Source: an uncultured Bacilli bacterium
Lineage (GTDB): Bacteria > Bacillota_I > Bacilli_A > RF39 > UBA660
Assembly (NCBI GenBank): GCA_947589435.1
Contig: CANQBI010000012.1
Span: forward strand, 1-43,535
Direction: 5' to 3'
Length of the DNA stretch: 43,535 bases
A program made the position numbers and the translations under genes. Each line of letters starts with the position of its first letter. The first letter of the stretch is position 1. The notes below the pieces were generated by a model. The model saw nothing but the letters and a program-made list of their open reading frames with translations, searched no databases and was not told the DNA's origin. Shown here piece after piece: positions 29,407 through 37,739 of the stretch.

Positions 29407-30195
29407 TTATTTACTTAGAAAATAAGAAATCAAAAAAGATAGAGTAGTGATTATTATACTTAAAATATTAAAATTACCAGGATAGATAAAAAGAATTGAG
29501 GATACCACAAAACCGATAATGGCACTGTAAGTATATTTATGATAATGGTTAAATAAATAATTTATTAATTTAAGTAATAAAATGGCACTTAGAATAAAAG
29601 TTATGACAAAGGGAACAAAAGATAAAATAATATTTAAACTTATATTAAAAGGATTAGATATTATTAATAAAAAATATTTATAAACTCCTAAAAGCATGAG
29701 TAAGGCAGCTCCACTTATGCCTGGAACAATTTTTCCAATAGCATAAACTATTCCGGCTAAAGACATCGTTATTATACTGGGAGTATTTGTTATTTCCACA
29801 ACATTTTTTTCTAATATAAATAAAATAATCCCTAAAGTAAAAGTTATGATAAAGAAAGTTAAGGAAATATTTTCGTTATCTTTATCTTTTATTTCCTTAA
29901 TTAATGTAGGAATACTTCCTAAAATTAAGCCAATAAAAACATAAGAAATAAAAAACAATTTATTATCTAAAAGATATAAAATAATTTTACTAAAAAATAA
30001 AACACTTAAAATAATTCCTAAAATAATCGGCATCAAATATAAAGAATTATTTTTAACATCTTTAAAAAAAGATAATATCTTATTAATAATATTTTCATAT
30101 ATTCCTAAGATAGTGGCAATAACTCCCCCAGAAACTCCCGGAATAATAAAACCTAAACCAATAATTAAACCATAAATAAAATTTTGTATTAACAT
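29407..30195 (-). CDS. DUF368 family membrane protein, putative undecaprenyl-phosphate translocase
   Basis: A 262-residue polytopic membrane protein with about eight segments. It has the two DUF368 signature repeats: FIIPGVSGGVIATILGIYE near residue 17 and GKIVPGISGAALLMLLGVYK near residue 155. Members of this family (PopT/UptA discussions) have been shown to recycle undecaprenyl phosphate across the membrane for wall synthesis. GAGAGG stands before the ATG at 30195. It is divergent from the DUF218 gene at 30259. Family assignment is strong; the transport role is taken from relatives. Confidence 0.88.
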   Translation of the reverse strand: MLIQNFIYGLIIGLGFIIPGVSGGVIATILGIYENIINKILSFFKDVKNNSLYLMPIILGIILSVLFFSKIILYLLDNKLFFISYVFIGLILGSIPTLIKEIKDKDNENISLTFFIITFTLGIILFILEKNVVEITNTPSIITMSLAGIVYAIGKIVPGISGAALLMLLGVYKYFLLIISNPFNISLNIILSFVPFVITFILSAILLLKLINYLFNHYHKYTYSAIIGFVVSSILFIYPGNFNILSIIITTLSFLISYFLSK

Positions 30196-30258
30196 GTAAA
30201 CCTCTCTTAATTAAATGTATTTAAATTTATAATATGTTATACTTAAAGAGGTGAAATT

Positions 30259-30828
30259 ATGAAAATTATTAAAGATGTTTTAATAACTTTAGGAATAATT
30301 AGTTTATTTTTATTAAGTATAAATTTTTATATAATTATTGGTTCTTCTAAAAGTATTGTCGATATCAGTAATTTAAAAAGCAATTATGAAATTGGTTTAA
30401 TCTTAGGTTGTGGAGTTAAGAAAAATGGTGAACCCAGTAAAATGCTTAAAGATAGATTAGATAAAGGAATTGAATTATATAAAAATGGCTATGTTACTTC
30501 TCTTTTAGTAAGTGGAACTCATAAAGAAGGTTATAGTGAAGTAGTAGTCATGGAAGAATATTTAAAACAAAATGGTATTCCTGAAAAAGATATTTTAAAA
30601 GATGAAGTAGGAGATTCTACTAGAGAGAGTATTAATAATTATAAAAAAACATATAAAAGAAAAAAAGTAGTTATTATTAGTCAAAAATATCATTTATATA
30701 GAGCCATATATCTAGCTAATAAAAAAGAAATGCGGAGTATTGGGGTCTATGCTGAAGAACATTATTATCATGGTCAAGTTTTTAGAGAAATAAGAGAAGT
30801 ACTTGCACGTATTAAAGATTTCTTTTAA
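30259..30828 (+). CDS. DUF218 (YdcF/SanA-like) membrane-anchored protein
   Basis: A 189-residue protein with one N-terminal membrane segment (about 8-28) and an extracellular or periplasm-side DUF218 domain. Motifs are GLILGCGVKKNGEPSKMLKDRLDKGIELYKNG, LLVSGTHKEGYSE, DSTRESINNY and VVIISQKYHLYRAIYLA. Relatives (SanA, YdcF, ElyC) act in envelope integrity or polyprenol sugar metabolism; the activity is not settled. AGAGGTG precedes the ATG, and a clean terminator follows. Confidence 0.85.
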   Translation: MKIIKDVLITLGIISLFLLSINFYIIIGSSKSIVDISNLKSNYEIGLILGCGVKKNGEPSKMLKDRLDKGIELYKNGYVTSLLVSGTHKEGYSEVVVMEEYLKQNGIPEKDILKDEVGDSTRESINNYKKTYKRKKVVIISQKYHLYRAIYLANKKEMRSIGVYAEEHYYHGQVFREIREVLARIKDFF

Positions 30829-30841
30829 GGAAGTTTTTACC

Positions 30842-30865
30842 AAAAGCCATTTATTGGCTTTTTAA
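30842..30865 (+). terminator. Intrinsic terminator after the DUF218 gene
   Basis: An 8-base stem (aaaagcca with tggctttt) and a T-run. Confidence 0.85.
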
Positions 30866-30881
30866 TTTATCTTAATTTATC

Positions 30882-30888
30882 CATAATA
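30882..30888 (+). promoter_or_regulatory. Possible sigma-G -10 element before spoIVB
   Basis: CATAATA matches the sigma-G -10 box and stands 23 bases before the start codon. The expected -35 box is not visible, so this is weak. Confidence 0.3.
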
Positions 30889-30911
30889 CTATTGATAGGA
30901 GTTAAATTATT

Positions 30912-31877
30912 ATGAAAAAATTATTAATAGTATTAAGTATATTATTTTTACCGCTTTCCGTTTATGCCTATTCCGATGAGATTTATCTCGGAGGAAATAC
31001 TTTAGGTATTGAAATAGATTGTGATGGTATCTTAATTATTGGGTTTTATGAGGTTAATGGTAAACTTAATAATGGGGATTTAAAAGTTGGTGATTATATT
31101 AAAGAGGTTAATGGGGAAGATGTTTCAACGCTTACATCTTTAACTAAAATCTTAGAAAAACATATTAGTGAAGGTAGTGTGGAAATTACCTATAAAAGAG
31201 GTAATAAAATAAATAAAACCAACTTAAACTTAGTTTTAGATAATGGTGTTTATAAAACAGGTTTATATGTTAAAGATAGTATAACCGGTATTGGAACGCT
31301 TACCTATATAGATCCAGAAACGAAAATCTATGGCGCTTTAGGTCATGAAGTAATTGAGGGTAGTAGTAAAACTTTAGTCGAAGTTAAAAGTGGGATGATT
31401 TTTAAAAATTATATAACTTCGATTGAAAAATCAACTGTCGGTAGTGCTGGAAGTAAAAATGCTAAATATTATTATGATACGGTCTATGGTAATATAGTTA
31501 AAAATACCAATCACGGTATCTTTGGAACCTATGAAAAAGGTTTAAATAATTTAAAATTAGTCCCTGTAGCTAAGCCTGAAGAAGTAAAAGTAGGAGAGGC
31601 TACTATCTATACTGTTTTAGACGGCGAAAAAGTTGAAGAATTTAAAATTAATATTGAAAGTATTAATGAAACAAGTGATACGAAAAACTTAACATTTAAA
31701 ATAACTGACGATAATTTAATTAAGAAAACAGGGGGAGTAGTCCAAGGTATGAGTGGTTCGCCAATTATGCAAAATGGTAAGATAATTGGTGTTGTTACCC
31801 ACGTAATTGTTGATAATCCTTATACTGGTTATGGTTTATTTATTACTAAAATGTTAGAAGAAGGCGAAAAAAATTGA
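30912..31877 (+). CDS. spoIVB: SpoIVB serine peptidase
   Basis: A secreted forespore peptidase that cuts SpoIVFA and so triggers pro-sigma-K processing in the mother cell. The 321-residue protein has a signal peptide (about 1-19), a PDZ domain (about 45-110, GDYIKEVNGEDVSTLTSL) and the S55 peptidase domain: GTLTYIDPETKIYGALGHEV with the catalytic histidine, and VQGMSGSPIMQNGKIIGVVTHV with the catalytic serine. It is shorter than the Bacillus enzyme (about 425 residues), mainly between signal peptide and PDZ. AGGAG precedes the ATG. Together with the sigma-K-like promoter at 11615 it suggests an intact sigma-K checkpoint. Confidence 0.93.
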   Translation: MKKLLIVLSILFLPLSVYAYSDEIYLGGNTLGIEIDCDGILIIGFYEVNGKLNNGDLKVGDYIKEVNGEDVSTLTSLTKILEKHISEGSVEITYKRGNKINKTNLNLVLDNGVYKTGLYVKDSITGIGTLTYIDPETKIYGALGHEVIEGSSKTLVEVKSGMIFKNYITSIEKSTVGSAGSKNAKYYYDTVYGNIVKNTNHGIFGTYEKGLNNLKLVPVAKPEEVKVGEATIYTVLDGEKVEEFKINIESINETSDTKNLTFKITDDNLIKKTGGVVQGMSGSPIMQNGKIIGVVTHVIVDNPYTGYGLFITKMLEEGEKN

Positions 31878-31899
31878 CTATTTTAAATAGTCTTTTTTT
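31876..31899 (+). terminator. Terminator of spoIVB, shared with the convergent gene
   Basis: The stem gactattt/aaatagtc overlapping both stop codons, with seven T on the plus strand. Confidence 0.75.
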
Positions 31900-32459
31900 A
31901 AACTTAATACTTTTTCTTTCTTAATTTCTTTTTGTGTACTTAAATCAATAATTGGTAAATTACTATCTAGATTATTTAAATCATTAACTATATTAAAAAG
32001 AATAAAAATAACTTCTTCGGGACTTTTAGCATTATATAAAACTTCTCCTAGATTATATCTTATACCCATAAAATGTTTTGGATTTACTTTAAGTAGTCTT
32101 TGAAATTCATTATCATAAACACTACCTCTTAAAGGTAAAATAGATTTTCTTATAAAATCAGGATAGTAATGTTGATATTTAGCTTTAATAGTTTTTAATT
32201 TACTACTTATAATAAAAGCCGGATTATTAATCATTAATTTATAAATATCCGCTTCACTTACGATATGTTTACTTAAACTAACATAAAAATTACCATTAAA
32301 ACCAATATTATCTTGTCTAAAATAAATGGGAGCTTTTATTCCTTCCTTAAGCATCTTCTTAAAACTTTCTTCTTTATAAATAAAGGCATGATAATAACTA
32401 TTATAAGGAATATAATATTTTTCTTCTTCTAAATAGTTAATTAAACCATTATAATCCAT
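31878..32459 (-). CDS. Hypothetical protein
   Basis: A 193-residue soluble protein without recognisable family. AGGTGAT precedes the ATG at 32459. The N-terminal half (IPYNSYYHAFIYKEESFKKMLKEGI, then GFNGNFYVSLSKHI) has the feel of small proteins in which an H-x-x-xxx-F...GI region precedes a strand, as in ADP-ribosyltransferase-like folds, but catalytic residues cannot be assigned. It is tail-to-tail with spoIVB. Confidence 0.65.
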   Translation of the reverse strand: MDYNGLINYLEEEKYYIPYNSYYHAFIYKEESFKKMLKEGIKAPIYFRQDNIGFNGNFYVSLSKHIVSEADIYKLMINNPAFIISSKLKTIKAKYQHYYPDFIRKSILPLRGSVYDNEFQRLLKVNPKHFMGIRYNLGEVLYNAKSPEEVIFILFNIVNDLNNLDSNLPIIDLSTQKEIKKEKVLSLKKDYLK

Positions 32460-32600
32460 AAAATCACCTATAGGTCATCTATTATACTATAAAATTAAAA
32501 ATTATTATATAGAAACTAAGAGTTTCTTTAATTTAAATAAATTATATTGTATTCTTTTATTAAAGAAGGAAGTTTATTTCTTGGAAAAAGAGGTGGAAAA

Positions 32601-33728
32601 ATGAACCAAGATAAAATAAGTAAGTTTATTAAAAATTTAAGAGAAGAAAGTAATATGACTCAAGAAGAATTAGCGGATAAAATTCCCATTAGTAGGCAAG
32701 CCATATCCAAATGGGAAAGAGGTATATCTATACCAGATGCGCAAACACTTATAAGATTAAGTGAAATATTTAATTTATCGATAAATGAAATATTAAGTGG
32801 GGAAAAAATCAATAAAACTAATGCAAATGAAATTAATAAGATAACTTTAAAATTATATGAGGAAAGAAATAAAGTTAAAAAATCTATGAAATTTTTAATG
32901 GTTTTTATGGCTCTTATAATTATTCTTTTTTTACTTTATTATTTTCTTGCATCTTATCGTAGTGTAAAAGTTTATACTATATCAGGTACTGGTGAAAATG
33001 TTGCAATAGCCAGTGGAATTTTTGTGGAAACCAAAGATAAATATTATTTTACTATTGGGGGATTTGACTATTTAAATGATGATTTAGATATAAAAGCCTT
33101 AAAGTTATTTTATAAAGATAATAAAGGAGAACATCGAGTAGTGTATACAACCAGGAATAGTATTTATTTTAGTGAAAATATTGGTTACAATGAATATTTA
33201 AATAAAAACAATATTAAAAATATTTTAAAAAATTTATTTTTAAACATAAAATATCAAGATAGAGAGGAAACATTTAAATTAACTCTTAATGAAGATTACA
33301 TAAATGATAAATTATTTAATACTTCAAGTGAAGAAATAGGAGATAAAAAATCTAAAACATTAGATGTCCAAGATAAAGAATTGATGGAGAAAATAAAAGC
33401 TAAATATAAATATCAAAATAATAATTATGAATATACTATAAATAATAATGATATAACTGAAAGTATCTATTTTAATGATGAGATAAAAACTATAAAATTA
33501 ATCGTGGATAATGGTCATGAAATGTTGGAAAGATGGGACTTTTACTTAGAAAAAGATAGGTTAGAATATAAATCTTTTAAAACTGATTTGTATTTCTATT
33601 ATAAAAATAACAAATATATTTTTATAGGTAACACTGGTAATAATGGGGAAGAAAAACTAGATTTACATAATAAGGCTCATGAAAAAACAGATGAATTTTA
33701 TTCTAAATTAGAACAATCTTTAAAATAA
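32601..33728 (+). CDS. XRE-type regulator with membrane segment and extracellular domain
   Basis: A 375-residue protein. Residues 1-65 form a Cro/C1-type HTH (FIKNLREESNMTQEELADKIPISRQAISKWERG), followed by a short linker and one membrane segment (about 97-117, FLMVFMALIIILFLLYYFL). The remaining 255 residues would be outside and are rich in beta-type and charged residues. The layout suggests a one-component membrane sensor-regulator. GAGGTGG before the ATG at 32601 decides the start; the open frame reaches upstream to 32547. The next gene lies 16 bases downstream and encodes another membrane-anchored outside protein, perhaps a partner. Confidence 0.8.
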   Translation: MNQDKISKFIKNLREESNMTQEELADKIPISRQAISKWERGISIPDAQTLIRLSEIFNLSINEILSGEKINKTNANEINKITLKLYEERNKVKKSMKFLMVFMALIIILFLLYYFLASYRSVKVYTISGTGENVAIASGIFVETKDKYYFTIGGFDYLNDDLDIKALKLFYKDNKGEHRVVYTTRNSIYFSENIGYNEYLNKNNIKNILKNLFLNIKYQDREETFKLTLNEDYINDKLFNTSSEEIGDKKSKTLDVQDKELMEKIKAKYKYQNNNYEYTINNNDITESIYFNDEIKTIKLIVDNGHEMLERWDFYLEKDRLEYKSFKTDLYFYYKNNKYIFIGNTGNNGEEKLDLHNKAHEKTDEFYSKLEQSLK

Positions 33729-33744
33729 ATAGGAAATTTAAAAT

Positions 33745-34164
33745 ATGAAAAAGAAAATAATTGAACTAATTATTTTGAACTTATTTATAGGAGTTATAAT
33801 ATTAGGATTTATTATTTATAATAGTTATAATAAACAAAACTTCAAAAAAGATTATAAATTATTTGCTTTAGATATTAATAACTTGCCATCTTTTGAAAAA
33901 TTTAAAATAGGGGAAAGTATTAATTTAAATATTTATATAGAAGAAATTAAAGGAGTATTATTATCTAATGCTATTATTTATTCTATAAATGATAAGGAAA
34001 TATTTATAATTGTCCCCGGGTACTCTATTAAACTGTTAAATATTTTAAAAAAATTGCAAAATTTAAAATTTTCTATAACTAAAAGTAATATAAGTAATGA
34101 TAATATTAACATTAAGATTAATCAAACATTAAAAAAAGAATTAGAAAATTATATTATAAATTAA
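33745..34164 (+). CDS. Small membrane-anchored hypothetical protein
   Basis: A 139-residue protein with one N-terminal membrane segment (IIELIILNLFIGVIILGFIIY, about 5-25) and a short outside domain of alternating strands (INLNIYIEEIKGVLLSNAIIYS). No cysteine for lipidation is present. The ribosome binding site is weak (agga). It likely shares a transcript with the membrane XRE regulator. Family unknown. Confidence 0.6.
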   Translation: MKKKIIELIILNLFIGVIILGFIIYNSYNKQNFKKDYKLFALDINNLPSFEKFKIGESINLNIYIEEIKGVLLSNAIIYSINDKEIFIIVPGYSIKLLNILKKLQNLKFSITKSNISNDNINIKINQTLKKELENYIIN

Positions 34165-34190
34165 AAAGGTCTTAAATAAAGGCCTTTTAC
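34164..34190 (+). terminator. Terminator after the regulator pair
   Basis: A 10-base stem (aaaaggtctt with aaggcctttt). It overlaps the end of the convergent ATPase gene. Confidence 0.7.
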
Positions 34191-35515
34191 AATGTTTCAA
34201 TATTATTTTTAGGAAAAGGATTACTTAAAGGTGGAATATCTTTTTTAACTTCTTCCTCTTCTTTTACTTCTTCTAAAGTATTACCTTTACCAATAACGGC
34301 ATCTTTTAATTCTTTTTCATCTTTACCAAAGTCATCATTAACATCAATTACTCTTAAGATTTCATCAATAGAGGTAATTCCTTCCATAACTTTAGTTAAA
34401 CCATCTTTAATTAAAGTATTATCACTATTTCCATAAACTAAACTTCTTAATTCTTCTTTTCTTAGGTTATTTACGATAGCATCTCTAATATCTTGATTTA
34501 TTTCTAATACTTCATGAATCGCAGTTCTTCCTTTATAACCATTGATGCATTCATTACAACCAACCGGAGTATATATTTCTTCTACATCAATACCGAGTAT
34601 TTTTTTAAATAAGTTCTTTTCATAAGGATTAGTTTTTCTAGAAGTACGACATTTAGGACATAACTTTTTAACAAGTCTTTGTGAAATTATTCCGGATAGA
34701 GCACTACCTAAAAGATATCTTTCCACATCCATATCTAAAAGTCTTTCAATGGTATTTAAAGAGTTGTTGGTGTGGATGGTAGATAGAACTAAGTGACCCG
34801 TGATGGCCGCTCGTACGGCAATCCGCGCTGTTTCATCATCTCTAATTTCGCCGACCATTATAATATCGGGGTCTTGTCTTAAAATACTTCTTAAAGTATG
34901 ACTAAATGTTAAACCAATTTCACTCATAACTTGAACTTGGTTAATGCCTTCAATTTTCATTTCCACGGGATCTTCAACCGTAATAATATTTCTTTCGGTG
35001 GTGTTTAAAACTTGCAGCATCGAGTAGACAGTAGTAGATTTACCACTACCAGTAGCACCCGTAACCATAATAAGACCATTTGGCTTTTTAATTAGTTCAT
35101 TTATTTTATCATAGTTTTCTTTAGATAAGCCAATGGATTCTAAGCCATTTAAACTCATTCTATAGTCTAGAATACGAATAACTATTTTTTCCCCATCAAC
35201 AATTGGCAGAGAAGAAACCCGTAAATCGACATTTAAATCTTCAATTAATCCTTTAATGGCGCCATCTTGGGGTAGTCTTGTTTCCGTTATATTCATTCCA
35301 GATATAATTTTAATCCGGGTTACTAAATTCTTTTTAACCGTCGCGGGAACCTTCGCATAATCAAGCAAGGCTCCATCAATTCTAATTCTTACTACAAGAT
35401 CAGTCTCGGTAGGGTCGAAGTGGATATCTGAGCCACCGCTTTTAACAGCATCTATAATCATATCATTGACTATATCTACTATCGGTTTATTGTCGTAATC
35501 AAATTCTCTAAACAA
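34187..35515 (-). CDS. PilB/GspE-type secretion ATPase
   Basis: A 442-residue hexameric ATPase that powers assembly of type IV pili, a pseudopilus or a competence pilus. N2-type domain at about 10-120, Walker A GATGSGKST at 153-161, Asp box, Walker B region RQDPDIIMVGEIRD, and the His box VLSTIHTNNS. A four-cysteine zinc motif follows (CPKC...CNEC). It lacks the usual N1 (MshEN-like) domain, making it about 100 residues shorter than PilB, and has an extra acidic C-terminal tail (KEEEEVKKD). The start is TTG at 35515 behind GGTGATG. No pilin, PilC or prepilin peptidase gene is in the window, so the system's genes are scattered or reduced. Confidence 0.9.
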   Translation of the reverse strand: MFREFDYDNKPIVDIVNDMIIDAVKSGGSDIHFDPTETDLVVRIRIDGALLDYAKVPATVKKNLVTRIKIISGMNITETRLPQDGAIKGLIEDLNVDLRVSSLPIVDGEKIVIRILDYRMSLNGLESIGLSKENYDKINELIKKPNGLIMVTGATGSGKSTTVYSMLQVLNTTERNIITVEDPVEMKIEGINQVQVMSEIGLTFSHTLRSILRQDPDIIMVGEIRDDETARIAVRAAITGHLVLSTIHTNNSLNTIERLLDMDVERYLLGSALSGIISQRLVKKLCPKCRTSRKTNPYEKNLFKKILGIDVEEIYTPVGCNECINGYKGRTAIHEVLEINQDIRDAIVNNLRKEELRSLVYGNSDNTLIKDGLTKVMEGITSIDEILRVIDVNDDFGKDEKELKDAVIGKGNTLEEVKEEEEVKKDIPPLSNPFPKNNIETL

Positions 35516-35660
35516 GACTCATCACCGCTTACCCTTTTCTATTCATAATAATTATACAAAATATTTTAGAGTTTAACAATATAAAATCCAAATAATTTTA
35601 AGCCTTTTATTTACATCAAAGAACTATTTTGTTAAAATAAAGAAAAAGGTTGTAGGTATT

Positions 35661-36773
35661 ATGAAAACACTCATTAAATTAGAAGAAAATCCCGAAGTTT
35701 TAATAGTTAGTAATGTAACTTCTTTTTTAAATCCAACCTTTGTTTATGTACCTACACTTGATTATGCAATAAAAGAGGATACCAAATTTTTTAAAGATAC
35801 TTATCTAAAAGATAATATCATTAGTATCTCTGGTTACTTAGAAGGTATTGATGAAAAACTTTATAATAATAATTTAACCAAAGTATATAAAATTCATAAT
35901 GATTATAAAGAACATAATCTAAAAAGATTAAGAAAAGTTAAAATAAAAGATTTATTAGAATTACAAAAACTTTTAGAGGATAACTTTCTATCTAATTTAA
36001 GTAATAAACTAAAGGGTAGTTTTAAAGATTTAGTCGTTACTTGTTTTGATGAAGAAATTTATGAAATGAATGAGTTTATGATTCTTTCTAATAATTATAA
36101 AGAAATATTAAAAATGTTAGATTTATTAAGAAGTCTTTTAAATTTAGAAGTAGCTTATATTGCCATTAAAAATACGAATGCCAAAAGTATTAAAAAGGTG
36201 CGGTCTATAATCGGTACTTATCCTAATTTAAAATTGGTTTTACTTCCGGATAAATATTTAATGAGCATGGATGAAAATGTATCTTCTTATTTAAATTTAA
36301 AGGTAGATGATACTTTAGTTTTAAAAACAACGGAAATAGATATGATGGAAAGTTTAATGGAGGGAAAATATCTCGACCATAAATATATTACGGTAAGTGG
36401 GGATGCTTTAAAAAAATCTTTAATCATTGATACCAAACTAGGAGTATCCTTAAAAGAAATAGAAGAAGAATTTCTAAAAATTAAGCCTTGTGAATATAAT
36501 ATTTATTATAATGGTTATTTACAAGGGGAAAAGGTAAATAGTGAGGATTTAATAATTACGAAAGATACCTCATCTATTGTTTTTAAAAAAGAGGAAGAAG
36601 AGATGCAAGAGTGTATTAACTGTGGTGCTTGTAATAAAATATGTCCGCAAAACATTAATGTTTTAAAATGTTTTAAAGATAATTTACGAAGTAAAAGATG
36701 CCTTAACTGTGGTCTATGTAATTATGTGTGTCCCGCAAACATCAATTTAAAAGAAAGAATAAAGGATGATTAA
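35661..36773 (+). CDS. RnfC-like iron-sulphur protein, divergent
   Basis: A 370-residue protein with the C-terminal half of RnfC: an SLBB-like segment (VSGDALKKSLIIDTKLGVSLKEI) and two 4Fe-4S sites of form CxxCxxCxxxCP (CINCGACNKICP and CLNCGLCNYVCP, last 60 residues). RnfC brings electrons into the Rnf complex from NADH. Here the glycine-rich GxGGAxFPT nucleotide/FMN loop of RnfC is not seen, so direct NADH use is doubtful. It overlaps the RnfD-like gene by one base (TAATG). rnfG, E, A and B are absent, so this is a reduced or repurposed electron-transfer pair. Confidence 0.65.
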   Translation: MKTLIKLEENPEVLIVSNVTSFLNPTFVYVPTLDYAIKEDTKFFKDTYLKDNIISISGYLEGIDEKLYNNNLTKVYKIHNDYKEHNLKRLRKVKIKDLLELQKLLEDNFLSNLSNKLKGSFKDLVVTCFDEEIYEMNEFMILSNNYKEILKMLDLLRSLLNLEVAYIAIKNTNAKSIKKVRSIIGTYPNLKLVLLPDKYLMSMDENVSSYLNLKVDDTLVLKTTEIDMMESLMEGKYLDHKYITVSGDALKKSLIIDTKLGVSLKEIEEEFLKIKPCEYNIYYNGYLQGEKVNSEDLIITKDTSSIVFKKEEEEMQECINCGACNKICPQNINVLKCFKDNLRSKRCLNCGLCNYVCPANINLKERIKDD

Positions 36774-37621
36774 TGAAAAAAAGTAATGTTAAAAATTTAG
36801 TTAAATTAAATATAATTCTTTTAATCCCTTTTTTAATTTATGGCTTATATAAAAATGGTTATTTAATTTATATGAAAGGTTTAATAAGTGGTTATATGTT
36901 ATTTAAACCTTTATATTTAACCCTTATAAGTCTCATTATTAAAGTGGTAGTGGATTTATTTATCTATAAAAAGGTGAAAATAGATTATAATTTGGTCTAT
37001 CTATTTTTAGTGTCCTTAATTATGCCTTATAATATTAACTTAATTGTCTATTCGATTACTTTACTTATTACTTACATTCTTACTTTATTTTTATCTAAAC
37101 ATTTTAAATTCAATAATGTTTGTTTTATGTATTTAATTTTAATATTAGTTAATTACTTATTTAATGGTCTTAGTTTTTTAAATCCGATGGAAGCTAAATA
37201 TACTTTTAGTTTTTCTAGTCTGGATATTTTAATGGGAAGAAGTGTGGGAGGTATATCTTCTACGAGTATAATTTTAAGTTTACTAGTATTTTCTTATTAT
37301 ACCTTTAATTTTTATTATAAAAAAGATATTCCTTTATTTATTAATCTAACTTATCTAATTTTAACTTTTATTTATTTTTTAATCACTAAAGATAACAATT
37401 TTATAATAAATAGTGAAGTAATATTTGGAAGTATCTTCATCTCTACTTTACCCATGTTTAGTCCCGGTAAAAGAATATTGCAAATTCTTTATGCTATTTT
37501 AATTGGTTTATTAACATTCATTCTAATATTTATTACGGGTAAAATTATCAGTATCTATTTAGCTACATTTGCAGTATCTTTACTGATAAACGTCAAAATT
37601 CGACAAAAGTCGTCAAAATAA
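36773..37621 (+). CDS. RnfD-like membrane protein, divergent
   Basis: A 282-residue protein with about nine membrane segments. The second half follows RnfD/NqrB: LMGRSVGGISSTSIILSLLVFSYY, IPLFINLTYL, SIFISTLPMFSPGKRILQILYAILIGLLTFILIFITG and a closing AVSLLINV. RnfD normally carries FMN covalently on the threonine of an SGAT motif in front of that region; I find no such motif here. Translational coupling to the RnfC-like gene supports a common function. Its last codons contain the 10-base operator repeats described separately. Confidence 0.6.
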   Translation: MKKSNVKNLVKLNIILLIPFLIYGLYKNGYLIYMKGLISGYMLFKPLYLTLISLIIKVVVDLFIYKKVKIDYNLVYLFLVSLIMPYNINLIVYSITLLITYILTLFLSKHFKFNNVCFMYLILILVNYLFNGLSFLNPMEAKYTFSFSSLDILMGRSVGGISSTSIILSLLVFSYYTFNFYYKKDIPLFINLTYLILTFIYFLITKDNNFIINSEVIFGSIFISTLPMFSPGKRILQILYAILIGLLTFILIFITGKIISIYLATFAVSLLINVKIRQKSSK

Positions 37622-37630
37622 GACAAAATA
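37591..37630. repeat. Four tandem 10-base repeats, consensus CGWCAAAAKW
   Basis: cgtcaaaatt, cgacaaaagt, cgtcaaaata and agacaaaata follow one another without gaps, so all lie on one helix face. The second, in the context TTCGACAAAA, is the reverse complement of a Spo0A box (TTTTGTCGAA). A further TTGTCAAAA is part of the downstream promoter. Confidence 0.65.
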
Positions 37631-37636
37631 ACCCCC

Positions 37637-37665
37637 TTGTCAAAATAAAAATGTTTTGCTAAGAT
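37637..37665 (+). promoter_or_regulatory. Promoter of the exported protein gene
   Basis: TTGTCA and TAAGAT are 17 bases apart, directly after the 10-base repeat array. Confidence 0.6.
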
Positions 37666-37673
37666 ACATAACC

Positions 37674-37719
37674 AAGACACAAAGGAAAAATAGGAATAAG
37701 GTTTCTTTGTGTCTTTTTT
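37674..37719 (+). terminator. Leader terminator / attenuator before the exported protein gene
   Basis: An 11-base perfect stem (aagacacaaag with cttttgtgtctt-type partner at 37705-37715) followed by six T. It starts at the predicted transcription start, so it lies in the leader of the gene at 37740 and also ends upstream rnf transcripts. Confidence 0.7.
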
Positions 37720-37739
37720 ATGGAAAGGAAAATGTTTTG

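Noticed and set aside
32513-32530. Hairpin agaaact/agtttct as a terminator
   Set aside because: No plus-strand gene lies upstream to be terminated and the T-run is poor.
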